DNA of 64,000 nucleotides. It comes from DASZBX01 sp035943635. GTDB lineage: Bacteria > Actinomycetota > Actinomycetes > Streptomycetales > Catenulisporaceae. How positions within the stretch are numbered: position 1 is the first letter of the stretch; every line of letters begins with the position of its first letter. Below, piece by piece: positions 8,016 to 19,021 of this stretch. Below the pieces are notes generated by a model. It ran no database searches. It was given only the letters and a program-made list of their open reading frames with translations, and was not told where the DNA came from. Made by a program: the position numbers and the translations under genes. The DNA lies in NCBI GenBank assembly GCA_035943635.1, contig DASZBX010000033.1:77800-141799 (forward strand), given 5' to 3'.

Positions 8016-8855
8016 ATGTACGCGAATGAACTGCATTGGCCCGTTGCCCTAGACCTGCTGGGCATTTTCACCGCTTCGTGCGCCGGTGCGCTGACCGGCA
8101 TCCGCAAGGGTCTTGACCTGGTGGGCGTGTTGGTCCTGGCCGCCGTGACCGGTCTCGGCGGAGGGGTGATCCGAGACCTGATGATCGGCGCCAGCCCGCC
8201 CGCGCTGCTGACCGACTGGCGATATCTGAGCACTGCGACAGTGGCCGGAATCGCGGTCCTGGCTCTGGAACACGGCACCGCCCCGGCCACGGTGCGCGCT
8301 GCCGGACGGTGGGGACGGCGGGCGCGCAACGGTCCGCCGGGGGCTGCGTCGGAACCGGACCCGGATTCGGGTTCGGTGTCGGCCTCGGTACCGGCCTCGG
8401 ATCCGATGTCGGGTCCGGCCTGGCGCACCGGCCCGGGATCCGTTGCCGCATCAGGGTTCCGGCTGCGCGACCGGATGAGACTCGGCCCTGCATATCTGCT
8501 TGCTGATGCTGCCACGCTGGGCTGTTTCGCCGTCTCCGGCACCGCGAAAGCCCTCCAGTTCCACATCGATCCGGTCCCGGCCGCGCTGATGGGCGTGACC
8601 ACGGCGGTCGGCGGCGGCGTGATCCGCGACATCCTGGTGAACGAGGTCCCGACCGTGTTGCGCCGCGAGCTCTACGCGCTGCCGGCCCTGATCGGCGCCC
8701 TGATCATCGTCGCCGCCGCCGAGATCTCCCGCGACCTGACCCCGGTCGCGTACGCCGCGGCCGCCGTGACCGCGGGGTTGCGGTTGCTGGCGCTGCGATT
8801 CGACTGGCATCTGCAACTGCCCGAAACCCGAGTCCGGCCGGATCCGCCGCAATAG
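8016..8855 (+). CDS. TRIC/UPF0126 (YadS-like) trimeric cation channel family protein
   Basis: The protein has 279 residues. It shows two copies of the family repeat, each with a Gly-Gly-Gly-Val-Ile-Arg-Asp motif: TGLGGGVIRDLMIG near residue 50 and AVGGGVIRDILVNEVP near residue 205. Each copy spans three hydrophobic helices, giving about six or seven in all. Bacterial TRIC homologues are trimeric potassium-conducting channels of the inner membrane (family knowledge). Between the halves, residues about 95-150, lies an inserted Pro/Ser/Asp-rich linker that is longer than usual. The start is the ATG at 8016, with only a weak ribosome site. Confidence 0.85.
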   Translation: MYANELHWPVALDLLGIFTASCAGALTGIRKGLDLVGVLVLAAVTGLGGGVIRDLMIGASPPALLTDWRYLSTATVAGIAVLALEHGTAPATVRAAGRWGRRARNGPPGAASEPDPDSGSVSASVPASDPMSGPAWRTGPGSVAASGFRLRDRMRLGPAYLLADAATLGCFAVSGTAKALQFHIDPVPAALMGVTTAVGGGVIRDILVNEVPTVLRRELYALPALIGALIIVAAAEISRDLTPVAYAAAAVTAGLRLLALRFDWHLQLPETRVRPDPPQ

Positions 8856-8941
8856 CTAGGCGGCCGACTCGCCCAGTCGTGAAATATTGCGCTTGTTGCG
8901 TTTGTTTCGAATAATGTAGTCGAGACGAGAGGACGAGGACT

Positions 8942-9406
8942 ATGGCGCCCATAGCAGCAGGACGTTCGGTGAAGCCCGGGGAAGTCGACGCCGAGCGTGC
9001 GGAGCGTGCGCACCGCCGGATCAAGGACTATCTCCAGGCCCACTCTCAGGATTCGAGCGACATAGAGATCCTGGTCGAGGGCGGAGGTAACGATGCGCTG
9101 GTCGTCCCGCGGGCCGTGGTCGAATTGGTCGCGCACATGCTCGGCCAGTTGGCACAGGGACGCGGCGTCTCGGTCATCCCTTCCCAAGCCGAGCTCAGTA
9201 CACAACAGGCTGCCGACATGCTCAACGTTTCCCGCCCCTACCTGATCGGGCTGTTGGAGACGGGTAAGATCCCTTTCCGGACGGTCGGGCGCCATCGGAG
9301 AATCACGTTCGAGGATTTGGCGGAGTACAAGCGGCACGACGATCTTGAGCGGCGGTCGGCCGCAGACGACTTGGCGGACCTCGCCCAAGACCTGGGCCTC
9401 GATTGA
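8942..9406 (+). CDS. Excisionase-type HTH antitoxin of a PIN toxin pair
   Basis: The protein has 154 residues. Residues about 80-130 form a MerR/excisionase-like DNA-binding domain: STQQAADMLNVSRPYLIGLL, then an IPFRTVGRHRRI wing and FEDLAEYKR. Antitoxins with this domain are commonly paired with PIN ribonuclease toxins, which they neutralise while repressing their own promoter. The partner begins 2 bases after this stop codon. The antitoxin looks intact, whereas the toxin does not. The ATG at 8942 follows a GAGGACGAGGACT tract that can act as ribosome site. Confidence 0.8.
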   Translation: MAPIAAGRSVKPGEVDAERAERAHRRIKDYLQAHSQDSSDIEILVEGGGNDALVVPRAVVELVAHMLGQLAQGRGVSVIPSQAELSTQQAADMLNVSRPYLIGLLETGKIPFRTVGRHRRITFEDLAEYKRHDDLERRSAADDLADLAQDLGLD

Positions 9407-9408
9407 TC

Positions 9409-9942
9409 ATGCCCTTCATCGTGGTCTATGACTCCAACGTTCTCTATCCGAACACGTTGAGGGATTTGCTCATCAGGCTGGCGCAGTCTGGAATCGTCCA
9501 GGCCAAGTGGACTGATCGCATCCTCGACGAGGTGTTCGACAACATCGCCAAGAACAGGGTCGATATCGATCCGGGAAAACTCGCACTGCTACGCCGGAAG
9601 ATGAGTGCCGCGATCGCCGACGTACGCGTGACGGGTTACGAATCGTTTGTCGACGTGGTGCGCCTGCCCGATCCCGACGATCGGCACGTGAGGGGACCTC
9701 GCGGCGTCACCCCTCGTCCCCTCTTCTTGCCGCCGGCGCCGGACCAGGTGCGCCCTGATGCTCGGCGGCTCGCGGCCGCTGCGAAGATGGGCGTGCCCGG
9801 GATGCGAGGGCGGCGTGCGATGAGGTATCTTGATGTCGAGATAATTATCGCGCCACCCCTGATCCGACCGTTCCGCGACCACCCCCACACGACCGAGCAC
9901 CCCAGCCGCCGCCGATGCCGGGCGCGGTGGAGCAGCAGGTAA
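9409..9942 (+). pseudogene. Truncated PIN-domain toxin
   Basis: From the ATG at 9409 the first 95 or so residues match a PIN-domain nuclease: VVYDSNVLYP with the first acidic residue, WTDRILDEVFDNI with the second, and LPDPDDRHV with the third. A normal PIN domain then continues with an ALA-rich helix and a strand ending in an Asn/Asp before Phe. Here, after about base 9690, the frame runs into Pro/Arg-rich residues without similarity, up to a stop at 9942. The last active-site strand is lost, so the toxin is probably inactive. The tail overlaps the acnA upstream region, suggesting a deletion or rearrangement joined them. Confidence 0.7.
9826..9843. promoter_or_regulatory. Imperfect palindrome upstream of acnA
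   Basis: TATCTTGATGTCGAGATA is symmetric at 7 of 9 base pairs and lies 111 bases before the acnA start, in a local A/T-rich patch followed by ATTAT. It could be an operator or part of the acnA promoter. No factor can be assigned from sequence alone. Confidence 0.4.
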
Positions 9943-9954
9943 GGAGACCGACCC

Positions 9955-12669
<2,715 letters not shown>

Positions 12670-12702
12670 CCGTTGTAGCGGCGGCGGTACGAGGTGGGCA
12701 TG

Positions 12703-12745
12703 GCGCGCGTCTGGTGGAGCTTCTACCAGGCGCGTGCTGTGTTTT
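12703..12745 (+). terminator. Terminator of acnA
   Basis: Arms 12703-12715 and 12725-12737 pair at 11 of 13 positions around a 9-base loop. They are followed within a few bases by GTTTTTC. The position, 34 bases after the acnA stop, fits a rho-independent terminator. Confidence 0.65.
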
Positions 12746-12886
12746 TCGGGCAAACTGGGTGGCGATTACTCGATCGAGTGAATTGATCACAATCGCGTGG
12801 AAGCCCTCGAAAACATGGCGGATGATCGGAGTCGCCGGATGGTCGACATCGGGAGGTCGAGGTTGAGCACGCTCACAGAATGGGTC

Positions 12887-13467
12887 ATGACGACGCATGC
12901 GGTGTTCGACGAGCTGGAGGTCACGCTCGCGGACTACGAGGAACTCCCCGAGAACGTCTGCGCATTGATCGAAGTCGTCGAGGGGCGGGCCGTCGTGAGC
13001 CCGAGTGCCGTTCATCCGCATGGGCGAATCATGGTCAGGTTGGGAGCCGCGATCGATGCCGTGCTGCCAGCGGAGTGGACTGTGACGGCCGAGGAAGACC
13101 TCAGGTTCGCCGATGTTCCGCTCTATTACCGCAAGCCCGATCTGATGGTTTACGCGGCCTCGCTGGCGGATGGCGAAGTGATCCGGCCGGAGCACGTGCT
13201 GCTCGTAGTCGAGATCGTGTCGCTGGGCTCTGAGAAAGTCGACCGTGAGTACAAGCACGCGGAGACGCCCGGTGCGGCATCCGGCACTACTGGCGGATCG
13301 AGCAGCGTCCCACCGTTTCCGCGCACGTCTTCGAGTTGGAAGACGCCACCGGCGCCTATGTGTCGACCGGGATTTACCACGACCGGCTCAAGATCTCGGC
13401 CCCGTTCACGATCGACGTCGACCTGCCCGCCCTCGCGGAGAAGAAGTCCAAGCCGACAGCGGGCTGA
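12887..13467 (+). pseudogene. Frameshifted Uma2-family (DUF820) restriction endonuclease-like gene
   Basis: From the ATG at 12887 the translation matches Uma2 proteins: VTLADYEELPENVCALIEVVEGRAVVSPS, then YYRKPDLMVYA, then VLLVVEIVS with the PD-(D/E)xK nuclease core. After the Lys-rich segment near 13258 the match stops in this frame. It resumes in another frame at about 13282 with GIRHYWRIEQRPTVSAHVFE and ends at a TGA at 13465-13467. A single small indel near 13260-13280 explains this. Uma2 genes are abundant in actinobacteria, with poorly known function. The first frame stays open through the next gene, which is accidental. Confidence 0.75.
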
Positions 13468-13528
13468 ATCCACCGGGGCGCGCGCCGCCCTTAACCCCTC
13501 CTTACTCATCCCGCGCGACACTGGTGGC

Positions 13529-14866
13529 GTGGCGGTGAATGGGACAGACGGCGAGCGTGCGCTGATCGGGCAGCTTCTGCGGCGGTCCGGGTTCGGGGCG
13601 AGCGGGGCGGAGATCGACGCGGCGGTGGCGGACGGGTATCAGGCCACGGTCGACGGATTGTTCGCGCCGGTCACGGATCCCGGGGCGGACGCGACACCAG
13701 CGCCGACCGGGCTGGTGGACCCGACCCCCACCGGGACGTCCGCGGCCGCCAAGAAAGCGGCGAACCAGCAGCGGACGGCGCAGGGGTACGACCTGCTGGC
13801 CTGGTGGATCGCGCGGATGACGGCGGCGCGCCGGCCCTGGGCGGAGAAGCGGACCTTCTTCTGGCACGGGCACTTCGCGACCGCGATCTCGAAGGTGCGC
13901 AGCGCGCCGATGATGCTGGCGCAGAACCAGACCATGCGCCAACTCGGCGGCGGGGACTTCCACACGCTGATGCGGGCCATGTTCACCGACCCGGCCATGA
14001 TGGTCTGGCTGGACGCCGAGGGGAACACGGCCAAGGCGCCGAACGAGAACCTGGCCCGGGAGTCGATGGAACTGTTCGCCCTCGGGGTCGGCAACTACAC
14101 CGAGAACGACGTCCGGGCGGCCGCGCTGGCGCTGACCGGCTGGAAACTGGACCGGCTCGGCGCCACCGCGGTGTTCGAGCCGCGGGCACACGCGCCCGGG
14201 CCCGAGACGATCCTGGGCAAGAGCGCGGACTACGACGTCGACTCGTTCACCGACCTGCTGCTCGCGCAGCCGGCCAACGCGAGGTTCGTCGCCGCGCGGA
14301 TGTGGTTCCGGCTCGGGTCCTCGGCCCCGATCCCGGCCGACACGCTCGGCCGGCTGGTCTCCGCCTACGGCCCGCAGTGGGACCTGGCCGCGCTGGCCCG
14401 GGCCGTGTTCACCGATCCCCGGTTCACCTCCGGCAGCACCACCGACACCCGGTACGCACTGGTGAAACAGCCCACTGAGTACGTCGTGGGAACCTTGCGG
14501 GCGCTGCGGATCACGCCGCCGGCCAGCGGCGCGGACAAGAAGTCGGCGATCCTGCGCAGCGCGCTCAACGGCCTGGGCCAGATGCCGTTCGACCCGCCGA
14601 ACGTCGGCGGGTGGCCCAGCGGGCAGTTCTGGCTGACCACGGCCGCGATCCAGAGCCGGATCACCTTCGCGGACTGGGCGGTGCAGAACGGCGACATCTC
14701 GGCCGTGTCCGACGCGGCGGCCTCGGCCCGGATCGACGCGGCCGCGCACCTGCTCGGGGTGGACGCGTTCAGCGACCGCACCCGCAGCGCCCTGAGCGAC
14801 GTGGCGGCCGACCCGCGGCAGCTTGTCACGCTGGCGTTACTGAGTCCTGAGTACCAAGTGAACTGA
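13529..14866 (+). CDS. DUF1800 family protein
   Basis: The protein has about 445 residues. It shows DUF1800 hallmarks: LLRRSGFGASGAEIDAAV, WWIARMTAARRPWAEKRTFFWHGHF, ENLARESMELFALGVGNYTENDV, ALTGW and a C-terminal PFDPPNVGGWPSGQFWL. DUF1800 proteins are nearly always encoded beside a DUF1501 gene, as here (113-base gap), and are thought to be exported or envelope-associated with unknown activity. No clear signal peptide is seen. The start is uncertain: GTG at 13529 or 13535, neither with a strong ribosome site. The frame extends upstream into the Uma2 relic, but the family match begins here. Confidence 0.85.
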   Translation: MAVNGTDGERALIGQLLRRSGFGASGAEIDAAVADGYQATVDGLFAPVTDPGADATPAPTGLVDPTPTGTSAAAKKAANQQRTAQGYDLLAWWIARMTAARRPWAEKRTFFWHGHFATAISKVRSAPMMLAQNQTMRQLGGGDFHTLMRAMFTDPAMMVWLDAEGNTAKAPNENLARESMELFALGVGNYTENDVRAAALALTGWKLDRLGATAVFEPRAHAPGPETILGKSADYDVDSFTDLLLAQPANARFVAARMWFRLGSSAPIPADTLGRLVSAYGPQWDLAALARAVFTDPRFTSGSTTDTRYALVKQPTEYVVGTLRALRITPPASGADKKSAILRSALNGLGQMPFDPPNVGGWPSGQFWLTTAAIQSRITFADWAVQNGDISAVSDAAASARIDAAAHLLGVDAFSDRTRSALSDVAADPRQLVTLALLSPEYQVN

Positions 14867-14978
14867 CCAGCGCAGGCGGAGTCAGGGCCCGTAGTCGGCC
14901 TGACCCGGCCCGCGCGACCCCGCGGGAACCACCCGCGGATCCCCGCGTACGACCCCGACGAACGAGAAGGCGGCAGCA

Positions 14979-16232
14979 GTGGACACGGTGACCCGGCGCA
15001 AGTTCCTGTTCGCCTCCGGAGTGGCCGGCGCGGGGGTGCTCGCGGCCGGCGGGACCGCCGTGACCTGGGATCTGCTGCACCGCACGGCCGCGCACGACCC
15101 GCTGCCGCCGGGGCAGGGGATCCTGGTCCTGCTCACCATGTACGGCGGCAACGACGGGCTGAACACGGTCGTCCCGGCCGCCGACCCGGTGTACCAGGGC
15201 TCCCGGCCGGGCCTGGCCTACGCCGAGTCCGAGGTGCTCGACCTCGGCCACGGCCAGGGCCTGGGCCTGAACCCCTCGATGACCGGGCTGCACGGCCTGT
15301 GGAACCAGGGCAAGGTGGCGATCGTGCGCGGGGTGGGCTACCCGCAGCCGCAGCACAGTCACTTCGTGTCCATGGACATCTGGCAGACCGCCTCGCCGAC
15401 CGATCCGAGCACGTCCGGCTGGCTCGGCCGCTGGCTCGACCAGCAGCCGGACGACCAGCTCAGAGCCTTGCGCGCGGTCTCGGTGGGCGGGGTGCTGCCG
15501 CCGCTGCTGGCCGGGACGGCGAGCGCCGGGTCGACCCTGCCGCTGGGACAGTTCGGGCTGCCGGCCGGCGCGGCCGGCACGGGGCTGCGGGCGCTGGGCG
15601 CAACCTCCGGCCAGGACTGCCCGAACGCGGCGTACGCGGCCCGGGACACCGCGGATTTGTTCACGGTGGCCTCCGCGTTCGGCCCATCGCTGCCCAAAGC
15701 GGGACAGACGGCCGCCGCCGGAACCGGCGCCGGGGCTGCGGCCAGCCCTTTGGCCCGCCAGCTGGATATTGTTGCCGCCTGCATCGAATCCTCGGTGCCG
15801 ACCCGGGTCTACGCGGTGAGCCTGGGCGGCTTCGACACCCACTCGGCCGAGAAGGGCACGCAGAGCCAGGTGCTGGGCGAGGTCTCCGACGCGATCGCCG
15901 CCTTCCAGGCCCGGATCGCCGCCTCGCCCCGGGCCGCGGACGTGGCCCTGGTCGCCTACACCGAGTTCGGCCGCCGGGTCGCCGCGAACGCGAACGAGGG
16001 CACCGACCACGGCACGGCCGGCCCGGTCTTCGTGGTCGGCGAGGCGGTCACCGGCGGTTTCGTCGGCGAACAGCCCTCGCTGACCGACCTCGATGCCGGG
16101 GACCTGAAATACGGTACCGACTTCAGGTCGGTCTACGCCACCGTGCTCGGCCGGGTGCTCGGGGCCGACCCGGCCCGGGTGCTCGGCGGGAGTTTCCCGG
16201 CGCTGCCGCTCTTCGGGTCCGCCGCGGCGTGA
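14979..16232 (+). CDS. DUF1501 family protein with Tat-type signal
   Basis: The protein has 417 residues. The N-terminus TRRKFLFASG followed by a hydrophobic stretch and small residues looks like a twin-arginine signal, so export in folded form is likely. The DUF1501 features are LTMYGGNDGLNTVVP, HSHFVSMDIWQTASP, LGGFDTHS, YTEFGRRV and GTDHGTAGPVFVVG. These motifs resemble sulfatase/alkaline-phosphatase-like metal sites, but the activity is unknown. It is transcribed with the DUF1800 gene and begins at GTG 14979. Confidence 0.87.
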   Translation: MDTVTRRKFLFASGVAGAGVLAAGGTAVTWDLLHRTAAHDPLPPGQGILVLLTMYGGNDGLNTVVPAADPVYQGSRPGLAYAESEVLDLGHGQGLGLNPSMTGLHGLWNQGKVAIVRGVGYPQPQHSHFVSMDIWQTASPTDPSTSGWLGRWLDQQPDDQLRALRAVSVGGVLPPLLAGTASAGSTLPLGQFGLPAGAAGTGLRALGATSGQDCPNAAYAARDTADLFTVASAFGPSLPKAGQTAAAGTGAGAAASPLARQLDIVAACIESSVPTRVYAVSLGGFDTHSAEKGTQSQVLGEVSDAIAAFQARIAASPRAADVALVAYTEFGRRVAANANEGTDHGTAGPVFVVGEAVTGGFVGEQPSLTDLDAGDLKYGTDFRSVYATVLGRVLGADPARVLGGSFPALPLFGSAAA

Positions 16233-16634
16233 CCCGGCCGGCCGCCCGGCGCCGGCCCCGGGCGAGCCGGAACCCGGACCGCCGGCCCCGGCCGGCCCGG
16301 CGGCCCGCTCACCCGTTCGGCGGACCCCGCTCACCCGCCCGGCCCCATCCGTCTCGTCCGCCTCGTCCGTCCGCCCCGCCCGGCCGGCGTAACGCAGGAC
16401 CGCGCCACAACCGACCCGCAGGCCACACCGGCCGAGAAAGTTGCGGTACGAGGTAACGGTGCGGTGGGCTGATGTGTTTCAGGCAGGTAACGGGTGTGCC
16501 CACTGAATGAACGTCATATCTCCGTTCCGTAACGGCGCGGCGGGCCTGCCGGGCCTGCTCCGGCGGTGATCTCCAGGCTTGCAATTGTTGTTTCGGGCAT
16601 CAATGAAATCCGGTACCAGAGCATGTCCACGACT

Positions 16635-16648
16635 GGACCACTGTCCAA
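16635..16648. promoter_or_regulatory. Palindromic operator candidate next to the dre-like site
   Basis: TGGAC and GTCCA flank a 4-base centre (CACT). It lies one base away from the DasR-like palindrome and shares the TGG...CCA ends. It may be a second, degenerate binding site. Confidence 0.4.
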
Positions 16649-16649
16649 C

Positions 16650-16665
16650 ATGGTCTAGACCATGG
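16650..16665. promoter_or_regulatory. DasR-responsive-element-like operator (dre)
   Basis: CATGGTCTAGACCATG is a perfect 16-base palindrome. Its core TGGTCTAGACCA is identical to the core of the Streptomyces dre consensus, bound by the GntR-family regulator DasR that responds to glucosamine phosphates. It lies 223 bases upstream of the xylF start, suggesting amino-sugar control of the xyl operon. No dasR gene lies in the window. Confidence 0.65.
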
Positions 16666-16887
16666 TCGTTTTGCCCGATTCGCGAACTACCGGGAGTGTC
16701 AGACGGTGGTCATACGTGTGTCTGAATCGTTACCGGTGCGAACAAATTATTTCTGCCGGGGTCTTCCCAACCCGGCGGGCAAAGAATACGTTGCCGGTCA
16801 CAACATAACCTCCGAATCGCCGGGCGGGACGGGCTTCCCTCAGGAGCCATTCCCCGGGCCGGCATCGTCTGAAGGGACCACCACGCA

Positions 16888-18024
16888 ATGTTGCGTAAGA
16901 CCGTCCTCACCGCGACCGCCGGCGCGGCCGTCATCGCCCTCGGCCTAGCCGGTTGCTCCTCCTCTTCCAGCACCAAGACAAGCGGCGCCTCCGCCGCCCC
17001 GTCGAACACCAAGGTCGGCGTCCTGCTCCCGGACACCGTCTCGGCAATCCGCTGGACCTCGGCCGACCCGGACGAGCTCAACAGCCAGTGTCTGAAGTAC
17101 AAGCTGAACTGCACGATCGACAACGCCAACGGCTCGGACTCGGAGATGGAGGCCCAGGCCACCCAGATGATCAACGCCGGCGTCGGCGTCCTGATCATCG
17201 CCGACCTCGACGCCACCTCCGGCGACAAGATCGAGCAGCAGGCCAAGGCCGCGGGCGTGACGGTCATCGACTACGACCGCCTGGACACCGGCGGCACCGC
17301 CCAGTACTACGTCTCGTTCGACAACGTGGCGGTCGGCAAGGCCCAGGCCACCGCGCTGCAGCAGTGCTCGCAGGTCGCCAGCCTGAGCTCGGTCAAGTGG
17401 GTCGAGCTGGACGGCGCCCCGACCGACAACAACGCCACCCTGTTCAAGCAGGGCTACGCCCCGATCCTGACCGCCAAGTGGGGTGCCCCGCTGGCTGACC
17501 AGGCCATCGCCAACTGGACCCCGGCCACCGCCGGCACCACCTTCCAGACCATGCTCAACCAGTACGGCTCGCAGATCAACGCCGTCATGGTCGCCAACGA
17601 CGGTATGGCCGGCCCGGTCGAGCAGGCCATCGCCGGCGCGGGTCTGACCGGCAAGATCGCGGTCACCGGTCAGGACGCCTCCCCGGCCGGCCTGGACGCG
17701 ATCATGTCCGGCGCCCAGTGCCTGACCGTCTACAAGCCGGTCGCCGGCGAGGCCGACATCGCGATCCAGATCGCCGACCAGGTGCTCTCGGGCAAGACCC
17801 CGGCCTCCACCATCGGCGGCGAGGCCGCGACCACGGTCAAGGACCCGACCACCGGCCGTGAGGTCCCGTCGTACCTGGCCGCCCCGATCGCCATCACCAA
17901 GGCCAACGTCGCCCTCCCGGTGACCCAGGGCTACGAGACCGCCGCCGCAGTGTGCGGCGTCTCCCAGGCGATCGCGACCCTGTGCAACTCGAACGGCATC
18001 ACGTACACCTACACCGCCAGCTGA
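16888..18024 (+). CDS. xylF: Sugar ABC transporter substrate-binding lipoprotein, XylF-like
   Basis: The protein has 378 residues. A lipoprotein signal ends at LGLAGC with Cys23 as the lipidation site, followed by a Ser/Thr-rich linker. The rest is a periplasmic-binding-protein type 1 fold: VGVLLPDTVSAIRW, then VLIIADLDATSGDKIEQQAKAAGVTVIDYDRL, then VMVANDGMAGPVEQA. It belongs with D-xylose/ribose binding proteins (XylF, RbsB). It is attached outside the membrane and feeds the XylG/XylH transporter encoded downstream. Two operator palindromes lie upstream, and a 13-bp hairpin separates it from xylG. Xylose is the best guess for the ligand, by analogy with Streptomyces xylFGH next to a ROK regulator. 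Confidence 0.85.
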   Translation: MLRKTVLTATAGAAVIALGLAGCSSSSSTKTSGASAAPSNTKVGVLLPDTVSAIRWTSADPDELNSQCLKYKLNCTIDNANGSDSEMEAQATQMINAGVGVLIIADLDATSGDKIEQQAKAAGVTVIDYDRLDTGGTAQYYVSFDNVAVGKAQATALQQCSQVASLSSVKWVELDGAPTDNNATLFKQGYAPILTAKWGAPLADQAIANWTPATAGTTFQTMLNQYGSQINAVMVANDGMAGPVEQAIAGAGLTGKIAVTGQDASPAGLDAIMSGAQCLTVYKPVAGEADIAIQIADQVLSGKTPASTIGGEAATTVKDPTTGREVPSYLAAPIAITKANVALPVTQGYETAAAVCGVSQAIATLCNSNGITYTYTAS

Positions 18025-18126
18025 TCTGACAGCCGCCGGCTGACACAGCCGCCACAGTCCCGCCGGGGCCGGGTGAACGTCCCGGTCCCGGCGGACCAGC
18101 GGCACCAGAAGGAAGAAGTACAGACT

Positions 18127-18172
18127 TCCCCGGTCACCGGGCACTCCCGCCTGGGTGTGCGGTGACCGGGGA
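18127..18172 (+). repeat. Intercistronic hairpin between xylF and xylG
   Basis: TCCCCGGTCACCG (18127-18139) pairs perfectly with 18160-18172 around a 20-base loop, with no T-run. Hairpins here commonly stabilise the upstream message, so that binding protein is made in excess over the transporter subunits, or they act as partial terminators. Confidence 0.6.
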
Positions 18173-18226
18173 GACTCACGAACCGGCCGTCGCCGGACGC
18201 GACGCGCTTAAGGAGAAGGCGAACAG

Positions 18227-19021
18227 GTGAGTACCGACATGACTACCCCGGTCCTGCAGTTGCGCGGGATCGAGAAATCCTTTGGTCCGGTCCAGGTCCT
18301 GCGGGGTGTGGACTTCGAGGCTTACGCGGGCGAGGTGACCGCGCTGGTCGGCGACAACGGTGCCGGTAAATCCACCCTCGTCAAGTGCGTCGGCGGAACG
18401 TATCAGTTCGAGGCGGGCGAGTACCTCTTCGAGGGTCAGCCGATCCACGTCAAGAGCCCCCGCGACGCCTCCACCCACGGCATCGAGATCGTGTACCAGG
18501 ACCTCGCCCTGTGCGACAACCTGGACATCGTGCAGAACATGTTCCTCGGCCGGGAGAAGATCACCGGCCTGGACACCCTGGACGAGGACGAGATGGAGGT
18601 CCTGGCCAACAAGACCCTCGCCTCCCTGTCCGTCCGCACCGTCCGCTCGGTCCGGCAGAAGGTGGCCAGCCTCTCCGGCGGCCAGCGGCAGACCGTGGCC
18701 ATCGCCAAGTCGGTGCTGTGGAACTCCAAGCTCGTCATCCTGGACGAGCCGACCGCCGCCCTCGGCGTGGCGCAGACCGCGGAAGTGCTCCGCCTGGTCC
18801 GCAGCCTGGCCGACCAGGGCCTGGCGGTCATCCTGATCTCGCACAACATGAACGACGTGCTGCAGGTCGCCGACCGGGTCGCCGCGCTCTACCTCGGCCG
18901 GATGGCCGCCGAGGTCAAGCGGTCCGAGCTGACCCACACCCAGATTGTCGAACTGATCACCGCGGGGCACTCGGGCAACATCGGCCTCACCCCCGGCGCC
19001 ACGAACGGAGTCGTCGCATGA
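18227..19021 (+). CDS. xylG: Sugar ABC transporter ATP-binding protein, XylG-like
   Basis: The protein has 264 residues with a single ABC domain. Walker A is GDNGAGKST, the Q-loop region is VYQDLALCDNLDIVQNMFLGRE, the signature is LSGGQRQ, Walker B is LVILDEP, and the switch is ISHNM. The E. coli XylG/RbsA type carries two fused ABC domains of about 500 residues. Here, as in Streptomyces, only one is present, so the subunit should act as a homodimer. The start is GTG 18227 (or ATG 18239), preceded by AAGGAG. The stop overlaps the xylH start by 4 bases (ATGA). Confidence 0.88.
   Translation: MSTDMTTPVLQLRGIEKSFGPVQVLRGVDFEAYAGEVTALVGDNGAGKSTLVKCVGGTYQFEAGEYLFEGQPIHVKSPRDASTHGIEIVYQDLALCDNLDIVQNMFLGREKITGLDTLDEDEMEVLANKTLASLSVRTVRSVRQKVASLSGGQRQTVAIAKSVLWNSKLVILDEPTAALGVAQTAEVLRLVRSLADQGLAVILISHNMNDVLQVADRVAALYLGRMAAEVKRSELTHTQIVELITAGHSGNIGLTPGATNGVVA

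Larger units (their letters stand above)
16233..16887. other. Intergenic region upstream of the xyl operon
   Basis: The first 200 bases are extremely C/G-rich with overlapping hairpins and probably terminate the DUF1800/1501 transcript. From about 16500 the composition becomes more A/T-rich. Two palindromic operators (listed separately) lie 220-255 bases upstream of xylF. No gene was seen. Confidence 0.55.

Noticed and set aside
12797..14866. Apparent Uma2-DUF1800 fusion protein
   Set aside because: The Uma2 part shifts frame before its end, and the DUF1800 family match starts afresh at about 13529. The joined frame is accidental.
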